From positions 248,001 to 312,000 of the forward strand of contig JBQMRX010000001.1 in NCBI GenBank assembly GCA_052174115.1: DNA of 64,000 nucleotides. The letters are read 5' to 3'. Below, piece by piece: positions 40,051-51,290 of the stretch. Below the pieces are notes generated by a model. The model had not been told where the DNA came from. It saw nothing but the letters and a program-made list of their open reading frames with translations, and did not search any database. This stretch comes from Arsenophonus sp052174115 (GTDB lineage: Bacteria > Pseudomonadota > Gammaproteobacteria > Enterobacterales > Enterobacteriaceae). A program made the translations under genes and the position numbers. The first letter of the stretch is position 1. The number at the start of each line of letters is the position of its first letter.

Positions 40051-41409
40051 GTGATATTGTTCAAATCAAAAAAAATAAAGCATCAACAATATCTTGATAA
40101 ATTAGCAAAATTATCTCAATCTGCTACTGGCATTATTACTCTTTACCAAATAGAAAGTTTTCGTAAAGCTTTGTTAGAAAAAATTGCTAATACTCAACGA
40201 TATATTTATATTACTGCTCTATATCTTGAACATGATGATACAGGGAGAAATATATTAAATGCGCTTTATCAAGCAAAAACAGAACGACCAGAATTAGATA
40301 TAAAAATAATGCTTGATTGGCATCGTGCCCAACGTGGTCGAATTGGTACAAATGTTACTACAACTAATGCTGATTGGTATTATCAAATGGCGATAGCTCA
40401 TCCAGGACTAGATATAGAGATTTTTGGTATTCCTATTAATACACGTGAAGCTCTAGGAGTATTACATTTAAAGGGATTTATTTTCGATGATACTGTTATA
40501 TATAGTGGTGCCAGTATTAATGATGTATATTTCAAACAACACCAACGTTATCGTTATGATCGTTATCATATATTAAATAATACTCAATTAGCTGCAACAA
40601 TGAAGAGATTTATAGATAAAATCTTGCTATCTTCGCCTGCTATTCATCGATTAAATCAAGCCAATCGTCCACGTAACACTAAAATTAAAAATTTAATTAA
40701 ACAATTCCGTCATAGTTTAAAAAATTGTTGCTATGAATTCCAAAACAACGCTACAGGTGAAGAATTAACAGTAACTCCATTAATTGGTTTAGGTAAAAAA
40801 AATAAATTAAACAAAGTTATTACACATTTAATGAATAGTACAGAAAAAAAAATGACTGTTTGTACGCCTTACTTTAATTTACCTACTATTTTAACGCGTA
40901 TAATTAGTAATTTGTTACGTAATGGAAAGAAAATTGAAATTATTATTGGTGATAAAACAGCTAATGATTTTTATCTTCCACCAGAAGAACCTTTTCAAAT
41001 TATTAGCGCATTACCTTATTTATATGAAATTAATCTACGTCGATTTATCTATCAATTACAATATTTTGTTGATAACCAACAATTAACAATTAGATTATGG
41101 AAAGATGGTGAAAATAGTTATCATTTAAAAGGAATTTGGATAGATAATACCTGGCAATTAATAACTGGTAATAATCTTAATCCACGAGCATGGGGATTAG
41201 ATTTAGAAAATGCAATATTAATTCATGATCCAAAAAAAGTTTTACTATACCAAAAAAATAAAGAATTAAAATGTATAATAGCTAATACTTATGTAATGAA
41301 ACATTACAAAGAACTTGAAAATATTCAACGTTATCCAGTAAAAGTTAAAAAGTTTATCCATCGTTTACGTAGAATGCGTATTGATAGATTAATACGCCGT
41401 ATTCTCTGA
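40051..41409 (+). CDS. pssA: CDP-diacylglycerol-serine O-phosphatidyltransferase
   Basis: PssA makes phosphatidylserine, the precursor of phosphatidylethanolamine, at the membrane surface. It has 452 residues against 451 in E. coli and belongs to the phospholipase D superfamily (type I PssA). Two HKD motifs are visible: HLKGFIFDD (His139, Lys141, Asp146) and YHLKGIWID near residue 357 with TGNNLNPRAW after it. The basic C-terminus RRMRIDRLIRRIL is typical. The start is GTG with a weak upstream AAGAGAA. Its presence means the cell still makes its own PE precursor. Confidence 0.96.
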   Translation: MILFKSKKIKHQQYLDKLAKLSQSATGIITLYQIESFRKALLEKIANTQRYIYITALYLEHDDTGRNILNALYQAKTERPELDIKIMLDWHRAQRGRIGTNVTTTNADWYYQMAIAHPGLDIEIFGIPINTREALGVLHLKGFIFDDTVIYSGASINDVYFKQHQRYRYDRYHILNNTQLAATMKRFIDKILLSSPAIHRLNQANRPRNTKIKNLIKQFRHSLKNCCYEFQNNATGEELTVTPLIGLGKKNKLNKVITHLMNSTEKKMTVCTPYFNLPTILTRIISNLLRNGKKIEIIIGDKTANDFYLPPEEPFQIISALPYLYEINLRRFIYQLQYFVDNQQLTIRLWKDGENSYHLKGIWIDNTWQLITGNNLNPRAWGLDLENAILIHDPKKVLLYQKNKELKCIIANTYVMKHYKELENIQRYPVKVKKFIHRLRRMRIDRLIRRIL

Positions 41410-44117
41410 TAATTTAATTTAATTTTTTAATATTAAATATTAAAAAATAATAAAATAGCAATTTTATATAATTAAAATATAACAAATATTCTTTTTTTTT
41501 AAAAAATATTATATGATTTATAATTAATGTTATGTTTGTATTTTATTTTTTAATTTTACATAAAGTAAGACTTAGATCATATTAAGTTATGTTATTTGCT
41601 ATTAAAAAATTTAATATTATTTTTTACTTGTTTTATAACTTAAAATATTTCAGTTTTATCAAGTTAAAATTATTATTTATCATATACTTTCAATGATTAT
41701 TTCTTTTTATCTATATCAGTTAACTTTTATAAAACTACGTTATTAGTATAATTCAGAGCCTTATATATTATTAATATATTTATTATACCTATTATCTATA
41801 AATAACATAAAATAAATTACTTTATATAATATCTAAATTTATATTATGTGCTACTTTGAAAAAGAAATAGTTATATTTTTATTATTTTTATAAAAATATA
41901 ATTAAAAATATATTTTATATTTTAAAATAAAAATAAAATACTTAAATTATTAAATATATATTACTATTAATTATGATTAGTGAACTATATTTTAAGATTA
42001 AAATATAAAAAGATATATTCCAATATATATCTTATTTATTTTGATTATTTAATATTAATATTAAATAATATTAAACTTTTAATAAAGATTTAATTAAATA
42101 TTTTACCATTTTTATTATATTATCTTAAATATACCTCTATTTTTTAAAAAAAAGTATATTTTTACTAAATTTAATAAAAATATATATATTTTTATATTTT
42201 ATAAAATATTATGTATCTTTTCAATATATAAATTTTTAATTACAAATAACTTATTCGCCATTTTTAAATAATTATTAATTCTAAAATAGAATATTATTTA
42301 TTTATTTAAATTTTTCGATCTAATCGAAAAAAATATCTTTCTATTTAACTATGATTTTAAAGTTTTATCTAATTGTTTAAAATATTTTATTTTTATGATC
42401 AATATCATCAAATATATTCTATATTTTTAGGTAAAGTACTATCAAATATTTAGAGTTTTATATAAAGTTAATAAATTTGAATTAGATAATATATTTAAAT
42501 AACAATGCTTTATAATTTAATAATCAAAAATAAATATATAGCTCGTTATTTAAATATCTCTAATAGAGAATTAATTATATTTTAATTTGATTTATTTTTG
42601 ACATCTAAAATTAAACACGTTATTTTATAATTCTTTGATATTAATTAATAAAATTTTTTATTTAATTTCATTTAAACTTTAATATTTCTATATATATAGA
42701 ATATTAATATATTTCATATTTAATTTTATTAGTTATATATATTATTTTATTTAATAATTTTAATAAACGTTTCATATCTATAAAATTAGATTTAAGTTAT
42801 TTATATAAATATTATCCTGCATTACTTTTATTACCAATATTATAATTATTAAAATATTAATTTTAATATATTTTTATAAATAAAAACATGCGATATTTCA
42901 AAAAAAAATTCATAAATATAATATAATTATAAAAAATTTGTATATTTATTATAGAATATAAATATAAATATTATTTTTTTAATGATAATCTAGATTATAT
43001 TTTATAATCTTAATTCTATTAAAAATTTTACTTAGATAAATTTTATTATATCTAATAATTAACTCATATATATTTATTTTAAAAATTAAACTAAAATTTT
43101 TTAAATTTCATTTTTTAATGATTATATTGTATTGTTAATTATTTTAACTATTATTAATTATTTAAAGTTCGCTTTTTCATAGTTTTAATTATTTGTATTT
43201 TAAGATAATTCATCTTGATAAAAATATTTAATTAAATTTTAGTAATATACATATATTATATTTTCTTCTAAAAGTGTTTTTTATTAAAAATAAAATTTTT
43301 TATTAATATTTTGTTATAAATTAACTATTTATCGCTATTAAAAATCTAATTTTTAAATTTTTATAAATATTTACATATATTATTTAACTAGATTATAAAG
43401 AATAAAATAATCTTAATTTTAAAATTGATTTTACGTTTTTATCTTTAAAATTAAGTAATAATTTTTAATTATTTATATAAACTCGATAGAATTAATTTAA
43501 GTTAATTTATTTTATACCAATTTATTAATGAATAGATTTTTATAACATAAATATATATTTAATTTTGTTTAGATGTTTTATATTTTTATTTACATGAAAA
43601 TATTTTATATTAATTAATTAAAATTCTATAAAATAAAAATTGATTTTATTGTATTTATTTAATTTTTAGTTTTTTAAAAAAAATAAAAATAAACTTATAA
43701 TTACTAGTTAAAAATTAATTTTATTAAATTTATTTTTTGTAAAACAAAAAAACTAATATTCTATATAAATTATTGTTTTATTTTAAAAATTAGATAACGT
43801 AATTAACAAAAATATCTTATTGTTTTTAGATAACAATAATATTTAGCATAAAATTATACTATATAAATATTTTATTAGTAATAATATTCAATTCATATAA
43901 ATTTAAATATTTAAACAATTAAAAAATTAAGAAAAATTATATTATCTTAATATAACTAATTTAGATTATATAAATAAAACTTATGAAATAATTAAAAAAT
44001 TAAAATTCTTAATTTAATCAAAATTTAATCTAAATAATTAGAAAAATAATAATCTATAAATTTATTATAAAATCTATCTTTAATTATTAATATAATATTT
44101 TTTAAAAGTTAATTAAT
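41410..44117. other. 2.7-kb gene desert between convergent pssA and aroE remnant
   Basis: No gene is recognised. Sequence around 41.55-41.78 kb is slightly less AT-extreme than the rest and could be an eroded gene, but no peptide similarity could be read. There are no stable RNA genes. Confidence 0.55.
41422..41448. terminator. Near-perfect 27-base AT palindrome after pssA
   Basis: ATTTTTTAATATT and AATATTAAAAAAT flank a single A, starting 12 bases after the pssA stop. It contains no G or C at all. By position it is a transcription end candidate, although a pure A-U hairpin would be a weak terminator. Confidence 0.45.
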
Positions 44118-44927
44118 TCATATTAACAATTTTAACCGATTTAATATAAATGAAATATTAGGTAATTTACCATGCCATAATTTAAAAGAAAAAGCTGCCT
44201 GAAAGATTAACATACCAATACTATTAGCATATTTTAATACTCTATTAGTTTTTGCTAATATTAAAAATGGTGTTTCATTTAACCAATAAATCATATCATA
44301 ACAAAAGATATTTTTCTTAAATATGTTAGATGAAATAATAGGAACTTCTCCTATGATACCAGAAGATATCGAGTTAATAATTAAATCATATTCAGATAAA
44401 TAAATAGATTTTAACATTAATGCTTTTATATCTCCTATAATAGAAAATTTTTTTTGCTAATTCATTTGCTTTATTAAATGTTCGATTCGTAATTGTTATT
44501 TGACATCTATAATTTAAAAATATGAGTTATAACACTTTGCGCCGCTCTGCCAGCGCCAATTATTAATATATTCATTCCTTTCTTAATAAAATTCAAACGT
44601 TTAAGATCTAAAATTAAACCTATTCCATCTGTATTATCACCTAGTAATCTATGATTATCTAATTTCTTGATAGTATTAACTGATCCACATATTTTAGTTT
44701 ATTTAGTTAATATATCAACTTTATGATATGCTAGTTTTTTAAAAGGCAAAATAATAATTACTCCACTTCCTCCTTGATAAAAATATTTAATTTTTCTTCA
44801 AATTTATTTGAAAGAACTAATATTTTTTATAATCACATTTAATACCAGTTTGCTTAGCAAATAATTTATGAATAAATGGTGATTTACTATGTATTACTGG
44901 GTTTCCAAATCCTGCAAATTTTTTCAT
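44118..44927 (-). pseudogene. aroE: Decayed shikimate dehydrogenase
   Basis: Reading from ATG 44927, AroE can be followed piece by piece through changing frames. FGNPVIHSKSPFIHKLFAKQ comes first, then a stop after DYKKY. The frame shifts to LVLSNKFEEKLN, then to YQGGSGVIIILPFKKLAY. An in-frame TAA follows ILTK, then come VNTIKKLDNHRLLGDNTDG and ILIIGAGRAAQSV (the NADP loop). After another shift comes QITITNRTFNKANELAK, and a final frame includes DLIINSISSG, FCYDMIYW and LWHGKLPN. At least four frameshifts and one stop rule out a functional enzyme. It starts five bases after tsaC, the E. coli order. Confidence 0.93.
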
Positions 44928-44932
44928 TTATA

Positions 44933-45502
44933 TTAACCTTTTCGATACAAATGACCTGTTATTATATCTCTAATTTCAGATGGATTTTTATGTCTTCCGA
45001 TATAACCATCTAAAATAGATACTTGAGAATTAAATTGATTAATAACTTCTTCTTTTGTTTTACATGGTGGTAATCCATTTAAATTGGCACTAGTTGAAAT
45101 TAATGGCTTTTTATATAAAAAACAAAGTTTTTTGATTAATTCAAAATTTGTAATACGAATCGCAAGTGAATTAAATTTTCCTGTTAATAATTTTGGTATA
45201 TTTTTTTTAACAGGTACCACCCAAGTTATAGGTTTAGGTCTTGTTAAAAGTATCATTTCTTTCTGTAAATTAGTCAATTTATTAATGTCAATATAAGATC
45301 TTAATTGCTTATAATTTCCAGCTATTAAAATTAATCCTTTGTCTAAAGGACGTTGTTTTAATAAAAATAACTGACGAATTGCTTTTTCGTTATTAGGATC
45401 ACATCCTAAACCAAAAACTGTTTCTGTAGGATATGCAATAACCTTTCCTTCATTTAATGCTATAATAATATTTTTAAATAAAAAAGATTTATTATCAAAC
45501 AT
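44933..45502 (-). CDS. tsaC: Threonylcarbamoyl-AMP synthase
   Basis: TsaC (YrdC/RimN) makes threonylcarbamoyl-adenylate for t6A37 modification of ANN-reading tRNAs. It has 189 residues against 190 in E. coli. Conserved segments are GKVIAYPTETVFGLGCDP, LKQRPLDKGLILIAGNY, SLAIRITNFELI and LISTSANLNGLPPC, plus the terminal NPSEIRDIITG. It has an ATG start. The frame is intact, in sharp contrast to aroE only five bases downstream in the same operon. Confidence 0.96.
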   Translation of the reverse strand: MFDNKSFLFKNIIIALNEGKVIAYPTETVFGLGCDPNNEKAIRQLFLLKQRPLDKGLILIAGNYKQLRSYIDINKLTNLQKEMILLTRPKPITWVVPVKKNIPKLLTGKFNSLAIRITNFELIKKLCFLYKKPLISTSANLNGLPPCKTKEEVINQFNSQVSILDGYIGRHKNPSEIRDIITGHLYRKG

Positions 45503-47008
45503 AATAATTTATTTCATATATTTTATTACACTATTTAGTATATAATTTGTTTGTATAAAATTTATTATTTTTTATTAAAAATATTTTATTAAAAGATATT
45601 AATAAAATATTTATTATAAATTAATTTAATATTAAATATAAACTAATATTTAAAATAAATATTATATCTATTAATATTTTTTTAAAATATGATATTTTTG
45701 TAAAAAATTATTATTCTAAAATTGTAGTATATTTAATTAATATTTTATTAAGTTTATTAATTAATTTTGTATCCTCAGATTAAAAAATAATATATGTAAT
45801 TAATAGAAAATATTTTAAATAATTGTCGTTTCAACAAAAAATAATATCTAGATTTTAAATAAAATAAGTAAATATTATTTTAATTATTTATTTAATTATT
45901 AACTATTTCAGTAACTTAATATAATTAAATTTAGAATAATTAAAAAAATAATATAAAAATATTTATAATTTTTAAAAAATTTTTTACAATAAAAACTAAA
46001 AATATTTACTTTATTTATCCTATTTTACTTAAAAAATTGTTTTTAGATTTTACTTTATTTTAAATATTTGGATCAAATGAATTTAATAAAAATAAAAATA
46101 ATATTATTTCTTAGTTAAATTTTAATAATAAAAAATATAATTTATAACTAATAAATTATTTTTATAAGTGATTAAACTTATCATATTACTTAACAAGTAT
46201 AATATGATAAAATATTTTATTAATAAAATAAATACTTTATAGATTAGAGCTTTTTACTCTTTAATTATTACAATAATTTATTTACATATTAATAATATTT
46301 TAAAATAAAAAATAAATTATTATTCTTTTATGTTATCTTCTATATTAGATTTAATAGATTAAATATTTCAGTTAAATAATCTAACTTTTTATTTTTAGTA
46401 CAAAAATAATTTTATTATTATTTAATATAGTTTTATTATTAATTTAATCGGCATTTATTATTTAATTTATAAAAATTTAATTGTGAACTAAAAAATTTTT
46501 TAAGTAAATATTAAATTTATTTATTATAAAATTATTATTAAATTATTTATTAAAATAATTTAAATAAAGATAAAAATCTTTTTTCTATTTATTAATGATA
46601 AAAAATTATATTAATAATAAATATATCTATTTTAATAAATAAATGCAATTTAACTAAATAAATTAATTAACTTATAATTAATTATTTCAATTTATTTTTA
46701 TATAAGATCAATATTTTTTTAAATTTACATGATAAATTATATTCTCTTATGAAAGAATAGTAACTTATGTATCTAAAAATAAAATCTTAACGTTATTTAA
46801 TTTAATAAATTTTTATAGTTTAATAGATTAAATAAATTAAAAATAAAAAATATTTTCATATATAGTAATACTTTTATTAAATCCATATATTTTCAAGTTT
46901 AATTGATAATAATTATATTATATTTTATAATCAATGTTGTTATTTATAATAAAAAATGTCTAAAATAGATATTAAATAACTTTTATTTTTATATAGTCAT
47001 AAATATTT
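45503..47008. other. 1.5-kb spacer between divergent tsaC and def
   Basis: No gene is recognised. In E. coli yrdD, smg and dprA lie between tsaC and def; no remains can be read. It must contain promoters for both directions, but none stands out in such AT-rich sequence. Confidence 0.55.
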
Positions 47009-47467
47009 ATGTCAGTGTTAAATATATTATATTATCCAGATAAGCGTCTTCGTAAAATTGCAAAATTAGTAAAAAAAATTGATGCAAAAATACAACATAT
47101 TATAAATGATATGTTTGATACAATGTATGAAGAAGAAGGTATTGGTTTAGCTGCAACGCAAGTTAATATTCATCAAAGAATTATTGTTATTGATATTTCA
47201 GAATCTCGTAATGAAAAATTGATACTTATAAATCCAGTTATTTTAAAAACATATGGAAAAATAGAAATTGAAGAAGGTTGTCTTTCTATACCAAAACAAC
47301 GGGCATTTGTACCACGTGCAAAATGGATTAAAATTAAAGCTTTAGATATTAATGGTAAAATATTTAAATTAGAAATAGATAATCTACTTGCTATCTGTAT
47401 TCAACATGAAATAGATCATTTAAATGGAAAATTATTCATTGATTATCTTTCTGTATTAAAATGTTAA
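47009..47467 (+). CDS. def: Peptide deformylase
   Basis: Deformylase removes the formyl group from nascent proteins and acts after Fmt, encoded next. The three motifs are GIGLAATQ (45-52), EGCLSIP with ligand Cys91, and QHEIDHLNG with ligands His133 and His137 and catalytic Glu134. It has 152 residues against 169 in E. coli. The C-terminal helix after DYLSVLK is absent. In E. coli that tail is dispensable for catalysis, so activity is expected. It leads the def-fmt-rsmB-trkA operon. Confidence 0.95.
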   Translation: MSVLNILYYPDKRLRKIAKLVKKIDAKIQHIINDMFDTMYEEEGIGLAATQVNIHQRIIVIDISESRNEKLILINPVILKTYGKIEIEEGCLSIPKQRAFVPRAKWIKIKALDINGKIFKLEIDNLLAICIQHEIDHLNGKLFIDYLSVLKC

Positions 47468-47558
47468 TATATTATGTATAAAATAAAAAAGATTAAATAT
47501 TTAAAAAATAAAATATTAAAATAATACTTATCATGTTTTATAATATAGGAATCTTTAC

Positions 47559-48524
47559 GTGTCAAACTATCTACGAATTATTTTTGCTGGTACTAATGAT
47601 TTTTCAGAACAACATTTAGCAGTTTTATTAAATAAAAAAGATAAATATAAAGTTGTTGGTGTTTTAATACAACCAGATAAACCGGTAGGAAGAGGAAAAA
47701 AAATTATATTAAGTCCAGTAAAAATATTAGCAAAAAAAGCTCGTATTCCTATTCTTCAGCCAATAACACTAAAAACAAAAGAAAATCAGGATTGGATTAA
47801 AAATCATCATGCTGATGTTATGATTGTTGTTTCATATGGTTTAATTTTACCTGAAGTTGTATTAAATATACTACCAATGGGTTGCTTAAATGTTCATTGT
47901 TCATTATTACCTCGTTGGAGAGGAGCTGCACCAATTCAACGTTCAATTTTAGCTTCTGATAAAAAAACAGGCATTACAATTATACAAATGGATGTTAATA
48001 TTGATACTGGTGATATACTTTATAAAATAAGTTGTTCTATTGAACTAAAAGATACAACTGAAACACTTTATAAAAAACTTTTAAGACTTGGTCCTATTGC
48101 ACTCATACATACTCTTGATTTACTAACTTCAGGTCAAATAAAGCCAGAAAAACAAAATGATAAATTTGCTATTTATGCTAAAAAATTAAATAAAGATGAA
48201 GCATTAATTGATTGGACTCTTTCTGCTGAAGAAATTGAAAGATGTATCCGAGCATTTAATCCTTGGCCATCAAGTTATTTTGTTTTTTCAAACCAACTTA
48301 TTAAAGTGTTATATGCCGATGTTATTTATCATAAAATTAATTCATATCCTGGAACAATTTTAAATGTCAATAAAACAGGAATTAAAGTGGCAACAGGAAA
48401 AAATATATTAAATATTTTAAAAATACAACCAGCAGGTAAAAAAATAATGTTAATAAACGATTTTCTAAACTCTCGTAAAGAATTATTTTTTCCTGGAAGA
48501 GTGATAAATTCAAAATTACAATAA
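47559..48524 (+). CDS. fmt: Methionyl-tRNA formyltransferase
   Basis: Fmt formylates initiator Met-tRNA using 10-formyltetrahydrofolate. It has 321 residues against 315 in E. coli. The catalytic loop NVHCSLLPRWRGAAPIQ holds Asn111 and His113, and MDVNIDTGD follows. The C-terminal tRNA-binding domain begins after about residue 205. The start is GTG with ATAGGA eight bases upstream, and the next residues match the family N-terminus. It lies 91 bases after def. Confidence 0.96.
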   Translation: MSNYLRIIFAGTNDFSEQHLAVLLNKKDKYKVVGVLIQPDKPVGRGKKIILSPVKILAKKARIPILQPITLKTKENQDWIKNHHADVMIVVSYGLILPEVVLNILPMGCLNVHCSLLPRWRGAAPIQRSILASDKKTGITIIQMDVNIDTGDILYKISCSIELKDTTETLYKKLLRLGPIALIHTLDLLTSGQIKPEKQNDKFAIYAKKLNKDEALIDWTLSAEEIERCIRAFNPWPSSYFVFSNQLIKVLYADVIYHKINSYPGTILNVNKTGIKVATGKNILNILKIQPAGKKIMLINDFLNSRKELFFPGRVINSKLQ

Positions 48525-48581
48525 AACTAAAAATAAATTTCTTACTTATATTACAGTTAAAAAGAAATTTTCTTATTCAAT

Positions 48582-49865
48582 ATGAATAAAAAATATTATA
48601 ATCTTAGAGGTATTTGTGCAAAAGTTATTGATAATGTTATTGATCAAAAACAATCATTAAGCATTGTGCTTCCAAAATACAAAAAAAATATATCAGATAA
48701 AGATAAATCACTTTTACAGGAACTTAGTTTTGGTATACTTAGAGTATTACCTTTATTAGAATGGTTTATTCAGCAGTTAATGATTAAACCATTGAAAAAA
48801 AAACAACGAATTATCCATTATCTTATAATGGTAGGGATTTATCAACTTCATTTTACTCGTATTCCATCTTATGCTGTATTAGCAGAAACAGTTAATGCTA
48901 CTGTAATATTGAAATTTCCTCAATTAAAAAACTTAATTAATGGTGTATTAAGAGAATTTCAACGACAAAAAAAATTTTTAAATAAAAGAGTTAATAATAA
49001 TATAAATAATTATTTACATCCTAAATGGTTATTAGAAAAAATACAACAAGTTTATCCTACTCAATGGGAAGAAATTATTAATGTTAATAACAAAAAACCA
49101 CCTATGTGGCTAAGAGTAAATCAATTATATCATTCAACTAATGATTATCTAATATTATTAAAAAAAACTGGTATAAATGGTACTTTAAACAATAATAGTA
49201 AGTTTGCTATTAAATTAAAAAAACCTTATACAATTAATCAATTACCTGGATTTAATAAGGGATGGGTTACAATTCAAGATCTATCTTCTCAACGATGCGT
49301 TGAATTATTAGCTCCTAAAAATGGTGAATATATTCTTGATCTTTGTGCGGCCCCTGGTGGTAAAACGACTTATATATTAGAAATTGCTCCAAAAGCTAAT
49401 GTTTTAGCAGTTGATGTTGATCAGATACGAATAAAACGTATTCAAGAAAATCTTAATCGATTAAAATTACATGCAAAAGTTATTATTGGTGACGGCCGAA
49501 CGCCGATAAAATGGATATTAAATGCAAAATTTGATCGTATATTATTAGATGTACCTTGTTCTTCAACAGGTGTTATTCGTAGGCATCCAGATATAAAATG
49601 GTTAAAAAAACAGACAGATATTCCAAAGTTAGTTAAATTACAATATGAAATGCTAGAAGCTATTTGGCCTTTTTTAAAAAAAAATGGTATCTTAGTTTAT
49701 TCTACTTGTTCTATTTTACCAAATGAAAATAAAGAACAAATACAAAAATTTCTTATTTATCATCCTGAAGCATCTTTAAATAATAGTATTGGATTAGGTC
49801 AACAAATATTACCAAGTCAAGATGGAGGAGATGGTTTTTTTTATACTTCTCTAATAAAAAATTAA
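48582..49865 (+). CDS. rsmB: 16S rRNA m5C967 methyltransferase
   Basis: RsmB (Sun) methylates C967 of 16S rRNA. It has 427 residues against 429 in E. coli. An N-terminal NusB-like RNA-binding domain is followed by a Rossmann SAM-methyltransferase domain with DLCAAPGGKTTYILE, the PCSS motif in LDVPCSSTGVIRRHPD, and the catalytic cysteine motif STCSILPNEN. The gene order fmt-rsmB-trkA is ancestral. The frame is intact, and an ATG start is used without a clear Shine-Dalgarno. Confidence 0.96.
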   Translation: MNKKYYNLRGICAKVIDNVIDQKQSLSIVLPKYKKNISDKDKSLLQELSFGILRVLPLLEWFIQQLMIKPLKKKQRIIHYLIMVGIYQLHFTRIPSYAVLAETVNATVILKFPQLKNLINGVLREFQRQKKFLNKRVNNNINNYLHPKWLLEKIQQVYPTQWEEIINVNNKKPPMWLRVNQLYHSTNDYLILLKKTGINGTLNNNSKFAIKLKKPYTINQLPGFNKGWVTIQDLSSQRCVELLAPKNGEYILDLCAAPGGKTTYILEIAPKANVLAVDVDQIRIKRIQENLNRLKLHAKVIIGDGRTPIKWILNAKFDRILLDVPCSSTGVIRRHPDIKWLKKQTDIPKLVKLQYEMLEAIWPFLKKNGILVYSTCSILPNENKEQIQKFLIYHPEASLNNSIGLGQQILPSQDGGDGFFYTSLIKN

Positions 49866-49913
49866 CACTACTATTTTGAACAAAAACTCAATTTGGCAGT
49901 GAGATAAAATATA

Positions 49914-51290
49914 ATGAAAATTATCATATTAGGTGCAGGACAAGTTGGTGGAACACTTGCGGAAAATTTAATTAATGAAAATAATGATATCACTATCATA
50001 GATATTAATACTGAGCGTTTACGACAATTACAAGATAAATTAGATCTAAGAGTTGTTAATGGTCATTGTTCATATCCTATGATCTTAAAAGAAGCTGGAG
50101 CTGAAGATGCTGATATGTTAATTGCTGTAACAAATTCAGATGAAACTAATATGATTGCATGCCAAATCGCTTATTCTATTTTTAATACTCCGTATAAAAT
50201 TGCTAGAATACGTGCATCTGAATATATTAAAGAAAGTGAAAAACTTTTTACTTCTAATAATATACCAATTGATTATCTTATCTCACCAGAGAAACTTATT
50301 ATTGATTATATTTATAGATTAATTCAATATCCTGGTGCACTTCAAGTTGTTAATTTTGCAAATGGTAAAGTAAGTATTGTTGCTGTAAAAGCTTATTATA
50401 GTGGTTTATCAGTCGGTAATTGCATTTCAAATATACGTGAACATTTACCACATATTGATGCTAAAGTTACTGCAATATTTCGTCAAGATAAATCTATTAA
50501 ATTACAGGGATCTACAATTATCGAAGTAGGTGATGAAATTTTTTTTATTATAATTACTGAATATATTACTACTGTTATGAATGAATTACAATGTTTAGAA
50601 AAACCATATAAAAGAATTATGATAGTTGGTGGTGGTAATATTGGTGCAGGTTTAGCAAAAAAGATAGAAAAAGATTATAGTGTTAAATTAATAGAACATG
50701 ATCAAAAAAGAGCAACAGAACTAGCAAAATTATTACATGATACAGTTGTATTTTATGGTGATGCTTCAGATCAAGAGCTATTGGCAGAAGAACATATTGA
50801 ACAAATAGATGTTTTTATAGCGTTAACTAATGATGATGAAGCTAATATTATGTCAGCTATGCTTGTAAAGAAAATGGGCGCAAAAAAAGTTATGGTTCTT
50901 ATTCAGCGTTCTGCTTATTTTGATCTTGTACAAGGAGGAGTTATTGATATTGTAATATCTCCTCAACAAGCAACAATTTCTGCTTTATTAAGTTATGTTC
51001 GTAAAGACAATATAATCAATGTTTCATCTTTACACAATGGTATTGCTGAAGCTATAGAAGTTATCGTTCGTGGTGATAAGAATACATCAAAAGTTATTGG
51101 TAAAAAAATTTCAGAAATAAAACTTCCTCCAGGTACAATTATCGGAGCTATTATTCATAATAAAGAAGTCATTATTGCGAATAACTATCATATTATTAAA
51201 CAAAATGATCATATTATCATATTTATTACTGATAAAAAATATACCTCTAAAGTAGAAAAAATATTTCAACCTAACTTATTTTTTTTATAA
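49914..51290 (+). CDS. trkA: Trk potassium uptake regulator TrkA
   Basis: TrkA is the cytosolic NAD-binding gating subunit of the Trk potassium transporter. It has 458 residues, exactly the E. coli length, with two RCK modules. Each has a Rossmann nucleotide loop (GAGQVGGTLAENL at about 7, GGGNIGAGLAKKIE at about 238) and a TrkA-C domain. No TrkH or TrkG membrane subunit is in this window, so one should be elsewhere in the genome. It is the last gene of the def operon. In E. coli mscL follows; here it does not. Confidence 0.96.
   Translation: MKIIILGAGQVGGTLAENLINENNDITIIDINTERLRQLQDKLDLRVVNGHCSYPMILKEAGAEDADMLIAVTNSDETNMIACQIAYSIFNTPYKIARIRASEYIKESEKLFTSNNIPIDYLISPEKLIIDYIYRLIQYPGALQVVNFANGKVSIVAVKAYYSGLSVGNCISNIREHLPHIDAKVTAIFRQDKSIKLQGSTIIEVGDEIFFIIITEYITTVMNELQCLEKPYKRIMIVGGGNIGAGLAKKIEKDYSVKLIEHDQKRATELAKLLHDTVVFYGDASDQELLAEEHIEQIDVFIALTNDDEANIMSAMLVKKMGAKKVMVLIQRSAYFDLVQGGVIDIVISPQQATISALLSYVRKDNIINVSSLHNGIAEAIEVIVRGDKNTSKVIGKKISEIKLPPGTIIGAIIHNKEVIIANNYHIIKQNDHIIIFITDKKYTSKVEKIFQPNLFFL

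Noticed and set aside
36825..44117. Search for CRISPR arrays, insertion sequences, phage genes or toxin-antitoxin pairs in the deserts
   Set aside because: No regularly spaced repeats, transposase-like frames, terminal inverted repeats with target duplications, or small paired genes were seen; only irregular AT-rich sequence.
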